Shown piece after piece: positions 35,967-48,687 of a stretch of DNA of 64,000 nt (positions within the stretch are counted from its first letter, which is position 1; every line of letters begins with the position of its first letter). A model generated the notes under the pieces. It saw nothing but the letters and a program-made list of their open reading frames with translations. It was not told where the DNA came from and searched no databases. A program made the translations under genes and the position numbers. Source of the DNA: Allopusillimonas ginsengisoli (GTDB taxonomy: Bacteria; Pseudomonadota; Gammaproteobacteria; Burkholderiales; Burkholderiaceae_B); assembly GCF_004153455.1 (NCBI RefSeq), contig NZ_SDQE01000003.1:342742-406741 (forward strand), read 5' to 3'.

Positions 35967-37223
35967 TTACATGTTGTCTATCATCACCTGGCCAAAGCCG
36001 GAGCACGATACTTGCGTCGCGCCTTCGAGCAGACGGGCAAAATCGTAAGTAACCTTCTTGGACAGAATGGATTTTTCCATGCTGGAGATGATCAGGTCAG
36101 CAGCTTCGGTCCAGCCCATGTGACGCAGCATCATTTCGGCCGAGAGGATTTCGGAACCTGGGTTAACGTAGTCCTTGCCGGCGTACTTGGGCGCCGTACC
36201 GTGGGTAGCCTCGAACATGGCGACGGAGTCGGACAGGTTTGCGCCGGGAGCAATACCGATGCCACCAACCTGCGCAGCCAGCGCATCGGACACATAGTCA
36301 CCGTTCAGATTCAAGGTGGCAATGACATCGTATTCTGCTGGACGCAGCAGAATTTGCTGCAGGAAGGCATCCGCAATGGAATCCTTCACGATGATCTCGC
36401 GACCCGTCTTGGGATTCTTGAATTTGCACCATGGGCCACCGTCGATGAGTTCGGCACCGAACTCCTTCTGGGCCAATTCGTAGCCCCAATCGCGGAAGCC
36501 ACCTTCGGTGAACTTCATGATATTGCCCTTGTGCACCAGCGTGACCGAAGCGCGATCATTGTCGATTGCGTACTGAATGGCCTTGCGCACCAGACGCTGA
36601 GTGCCCTCGCGCGACACAGGCTTGACGCCGATGCCAGAAGTTTCGGGGAAGCGGATTTTCTTGACGCCGAGCTCATTTTGCAGAAAGGCGATGAGCTTCT
36701 TGGCTTCGGCGCTTTCGGCTTCGAACTCGATACCCGCGTAGATGTCTTCCGAGTTTTCGCGGAAGATGACCATATTGGTTTTTTCGGGCTCGCGCACCGG
36801 CGAGGGCACACCCTTGAAGTATTGGATGGGGCGCAGGCAGACGTACAGATCGAGTTGCTGGCGCAGTGCCACGTTGAGCGAACGGATGCCGCCGCCGACA
36901 GGTGTCGTCAACGGACCCTTGATGGAGACAACGTAATCCTTGACAGCCTCAAGCGTTTCTTCAGGCAACCAGACGTCCGGGCCATAAACCTTGGTGGATT
37001 TTTCACCGGCATAGACTTCCATCCAGTGTATCTTGCGCTTGCCGTTGTAGGCTTTCTTGACGGCGGCGTCTACCACCTTGAGCATGACAGGCGTGATATC
37101 TGCGCCCGTGCCGTCACCCTCGATATAGGGAATGATGGGCTCGTCGGGGATGCTCAGCGAAAAATCGGCGTTAACCGTGATCTTTTGACCCTCGGCGGGG
37201 ACTTTGATGTGTTGATAGGCCAT
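35967..37223 (-). CDS. icd: NADP-dependent isocitrate dehydrogenase
   Basis: 418 residues from the ATG at 37223 (CTGGAG upstream). Substrate phosphorylation-site Ser and neighbours in [31 protein letters not shown] near the start, and the dehydrogenase signature [20 protein letters not shown]. The E. coli-type dimeric enzyme: oxidative decarboxylation of isocitrate to 2-oxoglutarate. Has its own terminator. Confidence 0.97.
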   Translation of the reverse strand: MAYQHIKVPAEGQKITVNADFSLSIPDEPIIPYIEGDGTGADITPVMLKVVDAAVKKAYNGKRKIHWMEVYAGEKSTKVYGPDVWLPEETLEAVKDYVVSIKGPLTTPVGGGIRSLNVALRQQLDLYVCLRPIQYFKGVPSPVREPEKTNMVIFRENSEDIYAGIEFEAESAEAKKLIAFLQNELGVKKIRFPETSGIGVKPVSREGTQRLVRKAIQYAIDNDRASVTLVHKGNIMKFTEGGFRDWGYELAQKEFGAELIDGGPWCKFKNPKTGREIIVKDSIADAFLQQILLRPAEYDVIATLNLNGDYVSDALAAQVGGIGIAPGANLSDSVAMFEATHGTAPKYAGKDYVNPGSEILSAEMMLRHMGWTEAADLIISSMEKSILSKKVTYDFARLLEGATQVSCSGFGQVMIDNM

Positions 37224-37462
37224 GGATGCTCCAGTTGTGCTCCACATTTCGTGGAATCTACAAGAAATAAACTGCTCAGGTCTTATATAAGAGTAGTGTA
37301 GCGTAATTTGGCTGCCGCTACGCGACAAACGACTATTCTACAGCGGCGCACACGAGGATTCATGTTGCGCATGCCACCTCAAGTTCCCACGCGCCAATTG
37401 TCGGCATACCCTTTATCCTGCAGGCTAAAATACCATTTTGAGTCGTTCCGGCAGAAACCATC

Positions 37463-37891
37463 ATGTTCAACCCTTCACGCGAACAAGTGCGGCAATTTTT
37501 TACCGAAGCGTGGCGCAAGCGCACATCGGGTGGCGTACTGACGCCGCTTGAAACCATGGCGGCCGATCTGGCGGAACTGCATCCTGAATATCAGGCTGAT
37601 CTTGAAAACCCTGAGCGCGCGCAGGAAGATTTTTCGGTAGAGCAAGGAAGAACCAACCCCTTTCTGCACTTGTCCATGCATCTGGCCATCAACGAGCAGC
37701 TATCCATCGACCAGCCCCCCGGCATCAAACAGGCCTTCGAGGAGCTTCTGGCGACGCACGACGCGCACGATGCCGCGCATATCATCATGGAAGCGCTGGG
37801 CGAAGTCGTCTGGGAGGCGCAACGCCTGGGCCAGCCACTAGACTCCGACAAATACATCGACCTCATCCGCCGGCACGCAACACGCCGATAG
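37463..37891 (+). CDS. DUF1841 protein
   Basis: 142 residues with the DUF1841 pattern: MFNPSREQVRQFFTEAWRK, then HPEYQADLEN, NPFLHLSMHLAINEQLSIDQ. Family function is unknown; it is common in betaproteobacteria beside these cytochrome c genes. Divergent from icd. Confidence 0.85.
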   Translation: MFNPSREQVRQFFTEAWRKRTSGGVLTPLETMAADLAELHPEYQADLENPERAQEDFSVEQGRTNPFLHLSMHLAINEQLSIDQPPGIKQAFEELLATHDAHDAAHIIMEALGEVVWEAQRLGQPLDSDKYIDLIRRHATRR

Positions 37892-37902
37892 CGCGGCGTC
37901 AT

Positions 37903-37936
37903 AAAAAAGGGTGCAATTTGAATTGCACCCTTTTTT
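37903..37936. terminator. Bidirectional terminator
   Basis: AAAAAAGGGTGCAATT-tg-AATTGCACCCTTTTTT serves the convergent DUF1841 and cytochrome genes. Confidence 0.92.
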
Positions 37937-37954
37937 ACTCGGACGACCTGATGT

Positions 37955-38317
37955 TTACTGCGTTACTGACAACGGCGACGGCAGTGTGGCCAGCCAATCG
38001 GCGATATTTTCGATATCGGCTGGGGACAATTGAGCCACCATCGCGCCCATGACAGCGTTCTTGCGTATGTTCGATGTAGCCGGAGCACCGCTCGCACCGC
38101 GCTGATAAGACTTGAGCGCGTGCGCCAGATAATCGGCGTGCTGGCCAGCCAGAATGGGATAGGCAGGCAATGTTGGCGACTTGGCATCAGCGCCATGGCA
38201 CGAGGCACAGGCAAACTTCTCGTAGGCGGTCTTGCCGGCCTCGAGGTCGGCAGCGGTGCTGGCGCCAGCCACTGCGAACAATGCGGTACCCGCCAGTGCG
38301 ATCATCAATTTTTTCAT
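37955..38317 (-). CDS. Class I cytochrome c
   Basis: 120 residues. Signal peptide (MKKLMIALAGTALFAVAGAS), haem site CASCHG, and a distal Met near AVMGAMVAQLSP. Small periplasmic electron carrier of the c4/c553 type. Second in a pair with the next gene. Confidence 0.93.
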   Translation of the reverse strand: MKKLMIALAGTALFAVAGASTAADLEAGKTAYEKFACASCHGADAKSPTLPAYPILAGQHADYLAHALKSYQRGASGAPATSNIRKNAVMGAMVAQLSPADIENIADWLATLPSPLSVTQ

Positions 38318-38330
38318 GCCGGGCTCCTTG

Positions 38331-38687
38331 TTATTTCAGGTTTGCGTAGTAGGCGGCGATGTCTGCCATATCCTGCTCGGACAGGCTTTCAGCGATGGCT
38401 TCCATGGTGGGAAAGCTGCGAGCGCCGCTTGCGTATTCCTGGAGCGCCGCCACGATGTATTCGGCGTTTTGGCCGGCAATCATGGGAACGTGGTAGACCT
38501 CGGGAAAGCTGGACTTGTAGCCCTTGATGCCATGGCACCCGATGCACATGGATATTTTCGACAGAGCGGCCTGCGCGTCGCCGACGACAGGCGCCGCATC
38601 GGCGGCGTAGGCTGGCCCTAAGATTGCACAGGAGGCCATCATGGCCAGCGCAGGCAAAGTGCGCTTCAGAGAGGTTCGCAACTTCAT
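38331..38687 (-). CDS. Class I cytochrome c
   Basis: 118 residues. Signal peptide ending GPAYA, haem site CIGCHG, later YHVPMIAGQNAEYIVAALQE and a Met in SFPTMEAIAESLS. Paralogue of the downstream cytochrome (13 bases apart). The pair probably acts as a donor to a terminal oxidase. Confidence 0.92.
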   Translation of the reverse strand: MKLRTSLKRTLPALAMMASCAILGPAYAADAAPVVGDAQAALSKISMCIGCHGIKGYKSSFPEVYHVPMIAGQNAEYIVAALQEYASGARSFPTMEAIAESLSEQDMADIAAYYANLK

Positions 38688-38834
38688 AATAGCTCTTGTT
38701 TGGCGTTAAATTGGAATAGATTGATCCATATCAACGGACCACCGAAAAAATGAGATTGTACGATAATTGCAGGCAAGTTCGTACGATCCCCCTTTAGGCG
38801 TCGCCATCCGCACGCCAGACCACGGAAGGAAAAC

Positions 38835-39707
38835 ATGACTTCTGCAGCACCCGCATCCGCCAACAATACGTTTACCGGCACAGAACGCTATGTTGCCACA
38901 GACGACCTGAAAATGGCTGTCAACGCCGCCCTGGCGTTGCAGCGGCCCTTGTTGATCAAGGGCGAGCCCGGCACCGGCAAGACCATGCTGGCCGAAGAAG
39001 TCGCTGCGGCCCTGGGCCGCCCGCTTTTGCAATGGCATATCAAATCCACCACAAAGGCCAGCCAGGGCTTGTATGAGTATGACGCGGTTTCCCGCCTGCG
39101 TGACTCCCAGCTCGGAGACGAAAAGGTCAGGGACATCGGTAACTACATCGTCAAGGGCGTGCTCTGGCAAGCCTTTGAATCAGCCCAGCCCTCGGTGGTG
39201 CTGATCGACGAGATTGACAAAGCGGACATCGAATTTCCGAATGACCTTCTGCGCGAACTGGATCGCATGGAGTTCCATGTGTACGAAACCCGCCAGACCA
39301 TCCAGGCTACGCATCGCCCGTTGATCATCATTACGTCGAACAACGAAAAAGACCTGCCCGATGCCTTTTTGCGCCGTTGCTTTTTTCATTACATCAATTT
39401 TCCCGACCGCGATACCATGCGCGAAATCGTGGCCGTTCATTATCCGGACATCCGCGAAGACGTGTTACGCGCCGCGCTCGATACGTTTTTCGCGCTGCGC
39501 GACGCCCCCGGGCTGAAGAAAAAACCCTCTACCTCGGAATTCCTGGACTGGCTGCGCCTGCTGACCAACGAGGCTGTCACGGCAAGCGATATCAGCAGTA
39601 CCAAGGGAGACCTGCCCCTGATGGCTGGCGCGCTGCTCAAGAACGAGCAAGACCTCACCTTGCTGCAGCGACTGGCGGCCATGACGCGCGCGAGCCAGCG
39701 TCGCTAG
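38835..39707 (+). CDS. MoxR-family AAA+ ATPase
   Basis: 290 residues. Walker A GEPGTGKTMLAEE, Walker B VVLIDEIDKADIEFPND, sensor 1 IITSNNEKDLPDAFLRR. It resembles CoxD-type MoxR chaperones that work with a VWA partner (gene at 40427) to load metal cofactors or mature oxidoreductases. Confidence 0.92.
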   Translation: MTSAAPASANNTFTGTERYVATDDLKMAVNAALALQRPLLIKGEPGTGKTMLAEEVAAALGRPLLQWHIKSTTKASQGLYEYDAVSRLRDSQLGDEKVRDIGNYIVKGVLWQAFESAQPSVVLIDEIDKADIEFPNDLLRELDRMEFHVYETRQTIQATHRPLIIITSNNEKDLPDAFLRRCFFHYINFPDRDTMREIVAVHYPDIREDVLRAALDTFFALRDAPGLKKKPSTSEFLDWLRLLTNEAVTASDISSTKGDLPLMAGALLKNEQDLTLLQRLAAMTRASQRR

Positions 39708-39816
39708 TCTGGCGCGGCCATGCTGCAGCGTTGGCCGCATCAGGCTCGCAGACCTGCCGTCCATCCAGGGCAAGGACGCCGAATCGCTTTTAACCGCCAA
39801 AACCATGAAGGAAGAG

Positions 39817-40437
39817 ATGAAGACGATACAACAATTCCGGCAATCCCCCTCCCCCGTTGAGCTCAAGGGCAATGGCGTACGCCTTGTACCCTTGCAGGTT
39901 GAGCACGCCGCTGCACTCGAAGCCGCGGCGGCAGACGGAGAGCTCTGGACGCTACGCGTCACGTCCGCGCCCGCGCCAGGCGAAGCCCTCGGCTATATCG
40001 AACATGCACTGGCTGGCCAGGAGGCAGGGCACATGCTTCCCTTTGCCGTGATCGAGGAAAACAGCGGCGACATCATCGGCACGACGCGTTACCACGACAT
40101 CATTTCCGCCGTGGCTCGACTTGAAATCGGCTATACCTGGTATGCCAGGCGCTGGCAGCGCAGCCATGTCAATACGACCTGCAAGCTGCTTCTGCTGCGC
40201 CATGCCTTCGAGGTACTGGGCGCGGGCGTGGTAGGCTGGCGCACCGACAACTACAACATTGCCTCGCAACGTGCCATAGAACGCCTGGGCGCACATCGGG
40301 ATGGCGTAATAAGGCATCACGCGCTGCGGCGCGACGGCAGCGTGCGCGACACGGTCATGTACAGCCTGCTGGCTGGCGAATGGCCCGAAGTACGCAAACA
40401 TCTCGAATACCAGTTGACGCGATCTCATGCTGCTTGA
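39817..40437 (+). CDS. GNAT acetyltransferase, RimJ/RimL type
   Basis: 206 residues from the second Met (39817), whose ribosome site AAGGAAGAG includes codons of the first Met at 39805. Pattern: GNGVRLVPLQVEH, IIGTTRYHDI, then RLEIGYTWYARRWQRSHVNT and NYNIASQRAIERLGAHRDG. Transfers acetyl from acetyl-CoA to an amine. It is inserted between the MoxR and VWA genes and overlaps the latter by 11 bases. Confidence 0.87.
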   Translation: MKTIQQFRQSPSPVELKGNGVRLVPLQVEHAAALEAAAADGELWTLRVTSAPAPGEALGYIEHALAGQEAGHMLPFAVIEENSGDIIGTTRYHDIISAVARLEIGYTWYARRWQRSHVNTTCKLLLLRHAFEVLGAGVVGWRTDNYNIASQRAIERLGAHRDGVIRHHALRRDGSVRDTVMYSLLAGEWPEVRKHLEYQLTRSHAA

Positions 40438-41599
40438 TTTCTTTTACCACCTCCGGGCACGACGTCTGCCGGTCTCGGTGCAGGAATACCTGACGCTGCT
40501 CGAGGCGCTTCAAGCCAGGATCATGCCGCCATCCATTGATGATTTCTATCATCTTGCGCGCATGACGCTCGTCAAGGATGAAACCCTGTTTGATCGCTTT
40601 GATCAGGCATTCGGCGAGTTTTATCAAAAGCTTGAAGCCGCCTTGCCTGCAGACAAGGAAATTCCGCTCGACTGGCTCATCAAGGAATTCCAGAAAAACC
40701 TTACGCCCGAAGAAAAGGCAGCCATCGAAAAGCATGGTTGGGACAAGCTCATGGCGCTGTTCAAGCAACGGCTCGACGAACAGAAAGAGCGTCACGCGGG
40801 CGGCAACAAATGGATAGGCACAGGTGGATCTTCTGCGTTCGGACACGGCGGCTACCATCCCGAGGGAATCCGGGTCGGCGGCCCATCCGCCGGCCATCGC
40901 ACAGCCGTTAAGGTGTGGGAAAAACGCGAATACCGCGACTATGACGACCAGCAGGAACTCGGCACGCGGAACTTCAAGATGGCGCTGCGCCGCCTGCGAC
41001 GCTTCGCGCGAGAAGGCGCCGAACTGGAACTGGATCTTGATGACACCATACGCAGCACAGCCCGTAATGCGGGGTTTCTGGATCTGCAAATGGTGCCCGA
41101 AAGGCACAACACGGTAAAAGTTCTCATGTTGCTGGATGTGGGAGGCAGCATGGACGATCATATTACCCGCGTCGAAGAGCTGTTTTCCGCGGCGCGCAGC
41201 GAGTTTCGCAATCTCGACGTGTATTACTTCCACAACTGTCCCTACGAATCCCTGTGGCAGGATAATCACCGCCGTACAACAGAACGTTTCGACACCTGGG
41301 ACATTCTGCGCAAATACAACGACGACTGGCGCCTGATTATTGTGGGCGACGCCACCATGAGTCCTTATGAGATCCTGCAGCCAGGCGGCTCGGTCGAGCA
41401 TTACAACAAGGAAACCGGGGCTGCCTGGCTGCAACGCTTGCTAGACAACTGGCCCAAGGCGGTATGGCTCAACCCGGAGCCCGCCGGATACTGGCAATAC
41501 AGGCAGTCGATTTCCATCATCCAGAACATCATGGGCAATCGGATGTACAGCGTCACCGTCAGTGGCCTGGAACAGGCCATGCGCAGCCTGTCGCGATAA
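40427..41599 (+). CDS. VWA-domain CoxE-like protein
   Basis: 390 residues. N-terminal YHLRARRLPVSVQEYLTLLE, middle GGSSAFGHGGYHPEG, then a VWA domain whose metal site reads LLDVGGSMDDH, i.e. D-x-G-x-S instead of D-x-S-x-S. Partner of MoxR ATPases (CoxD-CoxE); together they are thought to help mature metalloenzymes. Confidence 0.88.
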   Translation: MLLDFFYHLRARRLPVSVQEYLTLLEALQARIMPPSIDDFYHLARMTLVKDETLFDRFDQAFGEFYQKLEAALPADKEIPLDWLIKEFQKNLTPEEKAAIEKHGWDKLMALFKQRLDEQKERHAGGNKWIGTGGSSAFGHGGYHPEGIRVGGPSAGHRTAVKVWEKREYRDYDDQQELGTRNFKMALRRLRRFAREGAELELDLDDTIRSTARNAGFLDLQMVPERHNTVKVLMLLDVGGSMDDHITRVEELFSAARSEFRNLDVYYFHNCPYESLWQDNHRRTTERFDTWDILRKYNDDWRLIIVGDATMSPYEILQPGGSVEHYNKETGAAWLQRLLDNWPKAVWLNPEPAGYWQYRQSISIIQNIMGNRMYSVTVSGLEQAMRSLSR

Positions 41600-41757
41600 G
41601 GCCCGCACTGGGCTGGTTCAGTACCCAAATCACACCAGCCGACAATCACGCCGCCAGAACAAGACCGAAAGTATGTCCATCGCACAGTGTTAACCCATCG
41701 CCGACTGTGTTAAAAGAAGGCCTCTCCCTCCCGTCTTCTTACTGGGATACAAAGCGT

Positions 41758-44691
41758 ATGTACACGTTGTCACGTATCGTGCTGGCGCGCCTCGCCGCCA
41801 TTGCCATTACGGCTGTATTTGCTTCGCCCGCCCTTGCCGCGGAATCCAGCAAGGCTCCTGCACCCAACGCCAGCCCGACCGCAACCGGCGGGGTATCAGG
41901 CAGCGCGAACAGCGCCGCCCTGCCAGCGGGCGTCAAATTGGTCCATTCAGTCAGCGGAATCACTGAATACCAGTTGGAAAATGGCCTGCGCATCTTGCTA
42001 GGGCCGGACGAATCCAAGCCCACCACCACAGTCAACATGACCTATCTGGTTGGGGCGCGCCACGAAAACTACGGCCAGACCGGCATGGCGCATTTGCTTG
42101 AGCACATGCTGTTTCGCGGCACACCCACCACGCGCAATGCGCTGGCCGAGTTCTCTCGCCGCGGCCTCGAAGCCAATGGCTCCACGACGAGCGACCGCAC
42201 CAATTATTATGCAAGCTTCGCTTCCAACCCGGAAACGCTGGACTGGTTCCTTGGCTGGCAGGCCGATGCCATGGTCAACTCGCTGATCGCCAAGCAAGAT
42301 CTCGATTCCGAAATGACCGTCGTTCGCAACGAAATGGAGCGGGGCGAAAACAATCCCTTCCAAATCCTGCTGCAGAAGATGCAGGCCGCTGCCTTCCAGT
42401 GGCACAACTATGGCCACAGCACCATCGGCGCACGCTCCGACGTCGAGAACGTTGACATCGCGCAATTGCAGGCTTTCTACAAAACATACTATCAGCCTGA
42501 CAATGCGGTGCTCATCATTACCGGCCGCTTCGATCCTGCCGCAACGCTGCAAACCATCACCAAGGCCTTCGGGGCCATTCCTCGCCCGGACCGCCGCATG
42601 CATCCCGAATACACGGTTGAACCCGTGCAGGACGGCGAACGGCAGGTCGTGTTGCGCCGCCACGGCGGAACGCCGCTCATCGCAACGATGTATCACATCC
42701 CGGCAGCTGGCAGCCCTGATTTTGCCGCCCTGGATCTTGGGGTGACCATTCTGTCGGACACCCCTTCCGGGCGCCTTTATCACGAGCTCGTCGGTAAAAA
42801 CCTTGCCTCCAGCGTGTTTGGTTTCGCCGCAGACATGAATCAACCGGGCTACGCTTTTTTTGCGGCTCAGTTAGAACCGGGCATGGATCAGGAGAAGGCG
42901 CTGGCCACGCTCAAGAAAGCCGTGGAATCCACCGATAGCAAACCCTTCTCCCAGGAAGATCTGGACCGCGTGCGGAACAAATGGCTTACGGACTGGGCGC
43001 AGGTGTATGCCAGCCCACCTCGCCTGGCCAGTGCATTGTCCGAAGCAACCGCTGATGGCGACTGGCGGTTGTTCTTCCTGCAGCATGCGCAGGTCGAAAG
43101 CATGACACTGGAGCAAGTCCAGCAAGCCACATCCGCCTATCTCGTCTCCAGCAATCGAACCAGCGGCAAGTACATTCCCACAGACAAGCCTGTTCGCGCA
43201 CCACTGCCAGAAGCGCCGGATCTGAACACACTGCTCAAGGACTTCAAGGGTAGAGACGCGGGACCAGAAATTGCCGCTTTCGACACCACACCCGCGAATA
43301 TCGACGCCTCCACGCTGCGTATCCCGCTAGACCTGCCCAACGGCGAGGTGAAGCTGGCGCTGCTGTCCAAGCCAACACGCGGCGAGCGGGTAGAAGCCAA
43401 TATGGTGATCGAGTTTGGCAACGCCGATAGCCTCAAAGGGCAGCGTGAGGTCGCCAGCGCGGTCGCGTCGTTGCTGGACCATGGCACAACAGACATGACG
43501 CGCCAGCAAATCCAGGACAAATACGATGCGCTTCAGGCTCAGGTCAGCTTTGGCGGCGCCGGTGGCATCCTGACGGTAAACATGTCCACTGTCAAAGAGC
43601 ACCTGCCCGATCTCGTCGAGCTCGTGCTGCGCATCGTACGTGAAGCGGATTTTCCTACCCGCGAACTGATTGAATATCAGCGTCAGGCCAGTACGGCGCT
43701 CAGCGACGCCATGTCGGAACCGAGCGCGCTGGCCGTACGGAAGTTGGCGCGCCACGATAACCCATGGCCTCGCGATGACATCCGCTATACACCCACCTTC
43801 GAAGAGGAGCGCAACGAAATCGCAGCGCTGACACGCCAGCGCCTGGAAGATTTCTACACGAAGTTTTACGGCGCGGGCAATATCATGTTCTCCGCAGTCG
43901 GCGCATTCAACCCGGACCATGTCAAGGCCGCGCTTGCCAAAGGCCTGAAGGGATGGCAAGAAGCGCCCGCCTACACGCGTGTAAGCAACCCTTATCGCGC
44001 TATTCCGCCTGAGCGTTTCAACATCAATACGCCAGACAAGGCCAACGCCTTTTATCTGGCCAAGATGCCGCTCAAGCTGCAGGATACCGACCCTGACTTT
44101 CCCGCCCTCTACCTCGCCAACTACCTGCTGGGGTCCTCCGAGACGTCGCGATTGTGGAATCGTGTGCGCGTTCAGGACGGCCTGTCCTACGATGTGCGCA
44201 GTCGCGTAAGCGCCTCATCTTTCGAACCGTCAGGAAGTTGGACCATCTACGCCATCCATGCGCCACAAAACAGCGCACGCCTGGTCAAGGCTGTCAACGA
44301 AGAACTGCGACGCGTGCTCGATCAGGGCTTTAGCCAGGACGAAGTCGAGCAAGGCATCAAGGCGCTGCTGAACTATCGCAAGCTGGCTCGCGCCAGCGAC
44401 AGCACCCTGTCGGCAGTCTGGACAAACTACCTGGAACTGGGCCGCACATTTGCATGGTCTGCGGATATGGACAAAGCGCTCGAAGGCTTGAACGCCGACC
44501 GCGTCAACGAAACCTTGCGACGCTGGTTGATCCCCGACGAACTCAGCGTGGCCCTGGCTGCAGACGGAAGCAAGCAGAACGAGCCCGCCCCGCCCAAGAA
44601 GACGGATCAACCAACACAACCCTTAGCACCCGCTCCATCGCCCGCACCTATGGGTGCTACCGAGGGTGGCGCAGCCGGAACGGTGCAGTAA
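41758..44691 (+). CDS. M16-family zinc metalloprotease (pitrilysin-like, fused two-domain)
   Basis: 977 residues from the ATG at 41758. Signal peptide MYTLSRIVLARLAAIAITAV ending ALAA. The active zinc site HLLEH is at residues 112-116, with the downstream Glu ligand near NEMERGENNP. A second M16 pair lacks the zinc motif, as in fused pitrilysins. Probably a periplasmic peptidase. The longer upstream open frame covers the VWA gene and is not used. Confidence 0.93.
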   Translation: MYTLSRIVLARLAAIAITAVFASPALAAESSKAPAPNASPTATGGVSGSANSAALPAGVKLVHSVSGITEYQLENGLRILLGPDESKPTTTVNMTYLVGARHENYGQTGMAHLLEHMLFRGTPTTRNALAEFSRRGLEANGSTTSDRTNYYASFASNPETLDWFLGWQADAMVNSLIAKQDLDSEMTVVRNEMERGENNPFQILLQKMQAAAFQWHNYGHSTIGARSDVENVDIAQLQAFYKTYYQPDNAVLIITGRFDPAATLQTITKAFGAIPRPDRRMHPEYTVEPVQDGERQVVLRRHGGTPLIATMYHIPAAGSPDFAALDLGVTILSDTPSGRLYHELVGKNLASSVFGFAADMNQPGYAFFAAQLEPGMDQEKALATLKKAVESTDSKPFSQEDLDRVRNKWLTDWAQVYASPPRLASALSEATADGDWRLFFLQHAQVESMTLEQVQQATSAYLVSSNRTSGKYIPTDKPVRAPLPEAPDLNTLLKDFKGRDAGPEIAAFDTTPANIDASTLRIPLDLPNGEVKLALLSKPTRGERVEANMVIEFGNADSLKGQREVASAVASLLDHGTTDMTRQQIQDKYDALQAQVSFGGAGGILTVNMSTVKEHLPDLVELVLRIVREADFPTRELIEYQRQASTALSDAMSEPSALAVRKLARHDNPWPRDDIRYTPTFEEERNEIAALTRQRLEDFYTKFYGAGNIMFSAVGAFNPDHVKAALAKGLKGWQEAPAYTRVSNPYRAIPPERFNINTPDKANAFYLAKMPLKLQDTDPDFPALYLANYLLGSSETSRLWNRVRVQDGLSYDVRSRVSASSFEPSGSWTIYAIHAPQNSARLVKAVNEELRRVLDQGFSQDEVEQGIKALLNYRKLARASDSTLSAVWTNYLELGRTFAWSADMDKALEGLNADRVNETLRRWLIPDELSVALAADGSKQNEPAPPKKTDQPTQPLAPAPSPAPMGATEGGAAGTVQ

Positions 44692-44705
44692 ACGCCGTAG
44701 GATCC

Positions 44706-44736
44706 CAGGTGCCGGGTAAACATTACCCGGCACCTG
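44706..44736. terminator. Terminator between M16 protease and dnaJ
   Basis: CAGGTGCCGGGTAA-aca-TTACCCGGCACCTG, a 14-bp stem with a short T-rich tail on either side. Confidence 0.82.
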
Positions 44737-44760
44737 TATTTCAAGGCACCGCGCGACCGA

Positions 44761-45885
44761 TCAGGAAAAGAAATTTTTAACCCTGTCTGTCCAGGATTTG
44801 CTGTTGGGCGAATGCTTGTCACCGCCCTGCTCCAGCGACGCTTCGAACTGCCTCAGAAGCTTTTTCTGATCATCGGAAAGCCGAACAGGGATCTCAACCG
44901 ATACGTGGCAATACAGATCACCCGGGTAGCTGCCGCGCAGGCCGCGTATGCCTTTGCCCCGTAGGCGGAATGTTTTGCCTGACTGCGTACCCTCGGGAAT
45001 CGTGATCGCGCCTTTACCTGACAAGGTGGGCACTTCGAGTTCGCCACCCAGTGCAGCGGAGGTAAACGGAATCGTCAATTCGCAATGAAGGTCGTCTCCG
45101 TCCCGCTGAAAGATATTGTGCGGCTTGATATGGATCTCGACGTACAGGTCGCCCGGAGGCCCGCCATTCAAGCCTGGCTCGCCGTTGCCCGAGGAGCGTA
45201 TGCGCATGCCGTCGTCGATACCCGCCGGAATCTTGACCTGCAGTGTCTTGTTCTTGCGGATGCGCCCGACACCGTCACAAGACGTGCAGGGATCGGTGAT
45301 TTCCTTGCCGGTGCCATGGCAGGTGGGGCAGGTTTGCTGCACGCTGAAAAAGCCTTGCTGCATGCGAACAGCCCCAGAGCCATTGCAAGTGTGGCAGGTC
45401 TTGGGCGAAGTGCCGGGCTTGGCGCCTGAGCCGTGACAAACATCGCAGTTTTCCCAGCTGGGAACACGGATTTCAGTATCAAAGCCGCTGGCAGCCTGCT
45501 CCAGCGAAATTTCGAGCGAATACTTGAGATCCGCTCCGCGGTAAACCTGTGGACCACCGCCTCGCCGGCCACCGCCGCCGCCGAAGATTTCGCCAAAGAT
45601 GTCACCGAAGGCATCGGCGAAGCCCGCGCCGCCCATACCGCCACCCATACCGGAGTTGGGATCTACCCCGGCATGGCCAAAGCGGTCGTAAGCGCCCCGC
45701 TTCTGCTCATCGGACAGGACTTCGTAGGCCTCTTTGGCTTCCTTGAACTTTTCTTCTGCTTCCTTGTTGCCCGGATTTCGATCCGGATGGTACTTCATTG
45801 CCAGCTTTCGGTAAGCTTTTTTCAGTTCATCGTCCGAGGCGTTCTTGGCGATGCCCAGGGTCTCGTAATAATCGCGTTTTGCCAT
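44761..45885 (-). CDS. dnaJ: Chaperone DnaJ
   Basis: 374 residues. J domain with HPD in YHPDRNPGN, a Gly-rich region ([18 protein letters not shown]), then four CxxCxGxG zinc repeats ([32 protein letters not shown]) and the C-terminal substrate domains. Stimulates DnaK ATPase. Last gene of the leftward grpE-dnaK-dnaJ group. Confidence 0.98.
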   Translation of the reverse strand: MAKRDYYETLGIAKNASDDELKKAYRKLAMKYHPDRNPGNKEAEEKFKEAKEAYEVLSDEQKRGAYDRFGHAGVDPNSGMGGGMGGAGFADAFGDIFGEIFGGGGGRRGGGPQVYRGADLKYSLEISLEQAASGFDTEIRVPSWENCDVCHGSGAKPGTSPKTCHTCNGSGAVRMQQGFFSVQQTCPTCHGTGKEITDPCTSCDGVGRIRKNKTLQVKIPAGIDDGMRIRSSGNGEPGLNGGPPGDLYVEIHIKPHNIFQRDGDDLHCELTIPFTSAALGGELEVPTLSGKGAITIPEGTQSGKTFRLRGKGIRGLRGSYPGDLYCHVSVEIPVRLSDDQKKLLRQFEASLEQGGDKHSPNSKSWTDRVKNFFS

Positions 45886-46021
45886 GAGTATTGCTTGTGT
45901 CTGTGACGCGTTTCAAGTGCGTCGTGCCGAGCCGGTCAGTCTGGCCCAGATGTCGGAACAAGAATGCCCGATTTCCGGCAATATCGCCAGAAACCGGGCC
46001 TGAAGCCACTACAGGCAGACC

Positions 46022-47947
<1,926 letters not shown>

Positions 47948-48000
47948 AGTCTTGTAACCTTGCTAAAAATTTTGAATATGTAAAAAACCTGATGAATGCT

Positions 48001-48028
48001 ATGTGGGGCTCAGCCGCCTGATTTCAAG
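48001..48028 (-). promoter_or_regulatory. Sigma-32 promoter of dnaK
   Basis: Read leftward: CTTGAAA (48028-48022), 13-base spacer, CCCCACAT (48008-48001). Matches the heat-shock consensus CTTGAAA-N11-15-CCCCATNT. Confidence 0.88.
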
Positions 48029-48052
48029 ACATTCTCTGGATTTTTTGTGGCT

Positions 48053-48646
48053 TCAGGCCTGGCCGGCGGAAACCATGACCAGCGCCGGACGCAGCACACG
48101 GTCGGCGATGGTGTAGCCTTTTTGCAGCAACTGGACGACCGTGCCTTCGGGGAGTTCGGAGGGCACCGAGGAAATGGCCTGGTGAAGGTGCGGATCAAAG
48201 CGATCGCCTTGCCCGGGAGCAACTTCCTTCATGGCATTTCGCTCAAAAGCGGTATTCAATTGGCGCAAGGTGGCCTCGACCCCTTCTTTCCAGGCCTGAG
48301 CGGTCTGGTCGGACAGAGACAGGGCCGCCTCGAGGCTGTCCTTGACGGGGATAAGGCTTTCGGCAAAGGATTCCGTGCCGAATTTTCGAGCCTTGGCAAC
48401 GTCTTCCTGGGCCCGCCGGCGAATATTCTCGACCTCGGCCTTGGCGCGCAGCAAATCCTCGTGGTAACGGGCCACCTGCTCTTGTGCCTCTGACAACAGG
48501 GAAGACAAGTCTTCCTGGGGGAAAGCCTGATCCTGCAAGGCATCCTCGCCCGGGTTGCCGCTATCCAGGTTGACCTCAAGCTGCTCGGAGGTATCTACCG
48601 ATGGATCCTGTTGCTGTGGATCTAAGGGCTCTTTGGGTGACGACAT
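48053..48646 (-). CDS. grpE: Nucleotide exchange factor GrpE
   Basis: 197 residues from the ATG at 48646 (GGAGA upstream). Disordered acidic N-terminus, a long helix ([20 protein letters not shown]), then the beta-wing with [15 protein letters not shown] and [17 protein letters not shown]. Exchanges ADP on DnaK and acts as a thermosensor. Confidence 0.96.
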   Translation of the reverse strand: MSSPKEPLDPQQQDPSVDTSEQLEVNLDSGNPGEDALQDQAFPQEDLSSLLSEAQEQVARYHEDLLRAKAEVENIRRRAQEDVAKARKFGTESFAESLIPVKDSLEAALSLSDQTAQAWKEGVEATLRQLNTAFERNAMKEVAPGQGDRFDPHLHQAISSVPSELPEGTVVQLLQKGYTIADRVLRPALVMVSAGQA

Positions 48647-48687
48647 AAAAAATCTCCACATTCGGTGTAATGGTCGCAATTTCAAGA

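Noticed and set aside
41464..41757. N-terminal extension of the M16 protease
   Set aside because: It overlaps the VWA gene and would bury the clear signal peptide that starts at 41758.
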